Shown here piece after piece: positions 63,963-64,000 of a stretch of DNA of 64,000 nt; within the stretch, counting starts at the first letter, position 1; every line of letters begins with the position of its first letter. The stretch spans positions 5,094,932-5,158,931 of the forward strand of contig CM065169.1 of NCBI GenBank assembly GCA_033026295.1, in the 5' to 3' direction. The notes below the pieces were generated by a model. It searched no databases. It saw nothing but the letters and a program-made list of their open reading frames with translations, and was not told the DNA's origin. Source of the stretch: Channa striata (taxonomy: Eukaryota > Chordata > Actinopteri > Anabantiformes > Channidae). A program made the translations under genes and the position numbers.

Positions 63963-64000
63963 TGTATGTAGTTGAATTTACCATTTTATTCTCCTAAATT

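Larger units (their letters stand above)
36722..64000 (+). other. pard3: pard3 intron downstream of exon D (partial, >27 kb)
   Basis: No further pard3 exon recognised. It holds the L2 and Rex6/R4-like LINEs, an LTR-like repeat, SINE fragments, a telomere-like fold-back repeat, palindromes and microsatellites. Stretches 40000-46450, 47740-49370, 50080-51730, 51900-54050, 54570-63380 contain only AT-rich sequence and short frames that I cannot assign. Confidence 0.85.

Noticed and set aside
1..64000. CRISPR arrays, operons, bacterial or phage systems
   Set aside because: No regularly spaced repeats and no prokaryotic gene structure; this is a vertebrate intronic region.

Overview
This is nuclear DNA from a ray-finned, probably percomorph, fish. 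The evidence is spliced coding exons with GT-AG borders, large AT-rich introns, CA/GT/TA microsatellites, tRNA-derived SINEs of teleost type, an L2-type LINE with the usual fish 3' tail, and a Rex6/R4-like LINE fragment. There is no bacterial-style gene organisation. Almost all listed open frames are chance or repeat-derived.

The one clear gene is pard3 (PAR-3 cell-polarity scaffold, PARD3a type rather than PARD3B) on the + strand. Four consecutive coding exons are present: A 6358-6591, B 9229-9466, C 26106-26234 and D 36431-36721. They join without a frame break at phase 1 (A/B), 2 (B/C) and 2 (C/D), and D leaves phase 2. They encode the part of PAR-3 C-terminal to the PDZ domains and aPKC-binding region: the KKSSSLESLQ segment, the Lys/Asp/Glu-rich tract, the GLGEMFR-FGKHR segment, and the charged QAKTRELRERQ...YAEIQD...LYAQV segment. 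The N-terminal and PDZ exons must lie left of base 1, and the last coding exons right of base 64000.

Layout. 1-6357 is intron, with an antisense cluster of degraded exon-like frames at about 0.8-2.5 kb. 6592-9228 is intron. 9467-26105 is a 16.6 kb intron with four SINE copies at 18.5-22.9 kb, two other dispersed repeats, a 43-bp duplicated segment and microsatellites. 26235-36430 is a 10.2 kb intron with an LTR-like repeat and a dispersed repeat. 36722-64000 is the start of a >27 kb intron. It holds a broken L2 LINE (about 37.3-40.0 kb), a 5'-truncated Rex6/R4-like LINE on the minus strand (46.5-47.6 kb) against a (TA)n array, an LTR-like repeat (49.4-50.1 kb), a telomere-like fold-back repeat (54.06-54.35 kb), SINE fragments and several palindromes.

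The most interesting unexplained signals are: a 90-bp candidate cassette exon at 25369-25458 whose phases fit exactly between exons B and C; a candidate alternative terminal exon at 13905-14025; the antisense exon-like cluster at 0.8-2.5 kb; and a perfect 15-bp-arm palindrome at 63388-63419. No convincing new multi-gene system was found. RNA data would be needed to promote the exon candidates.
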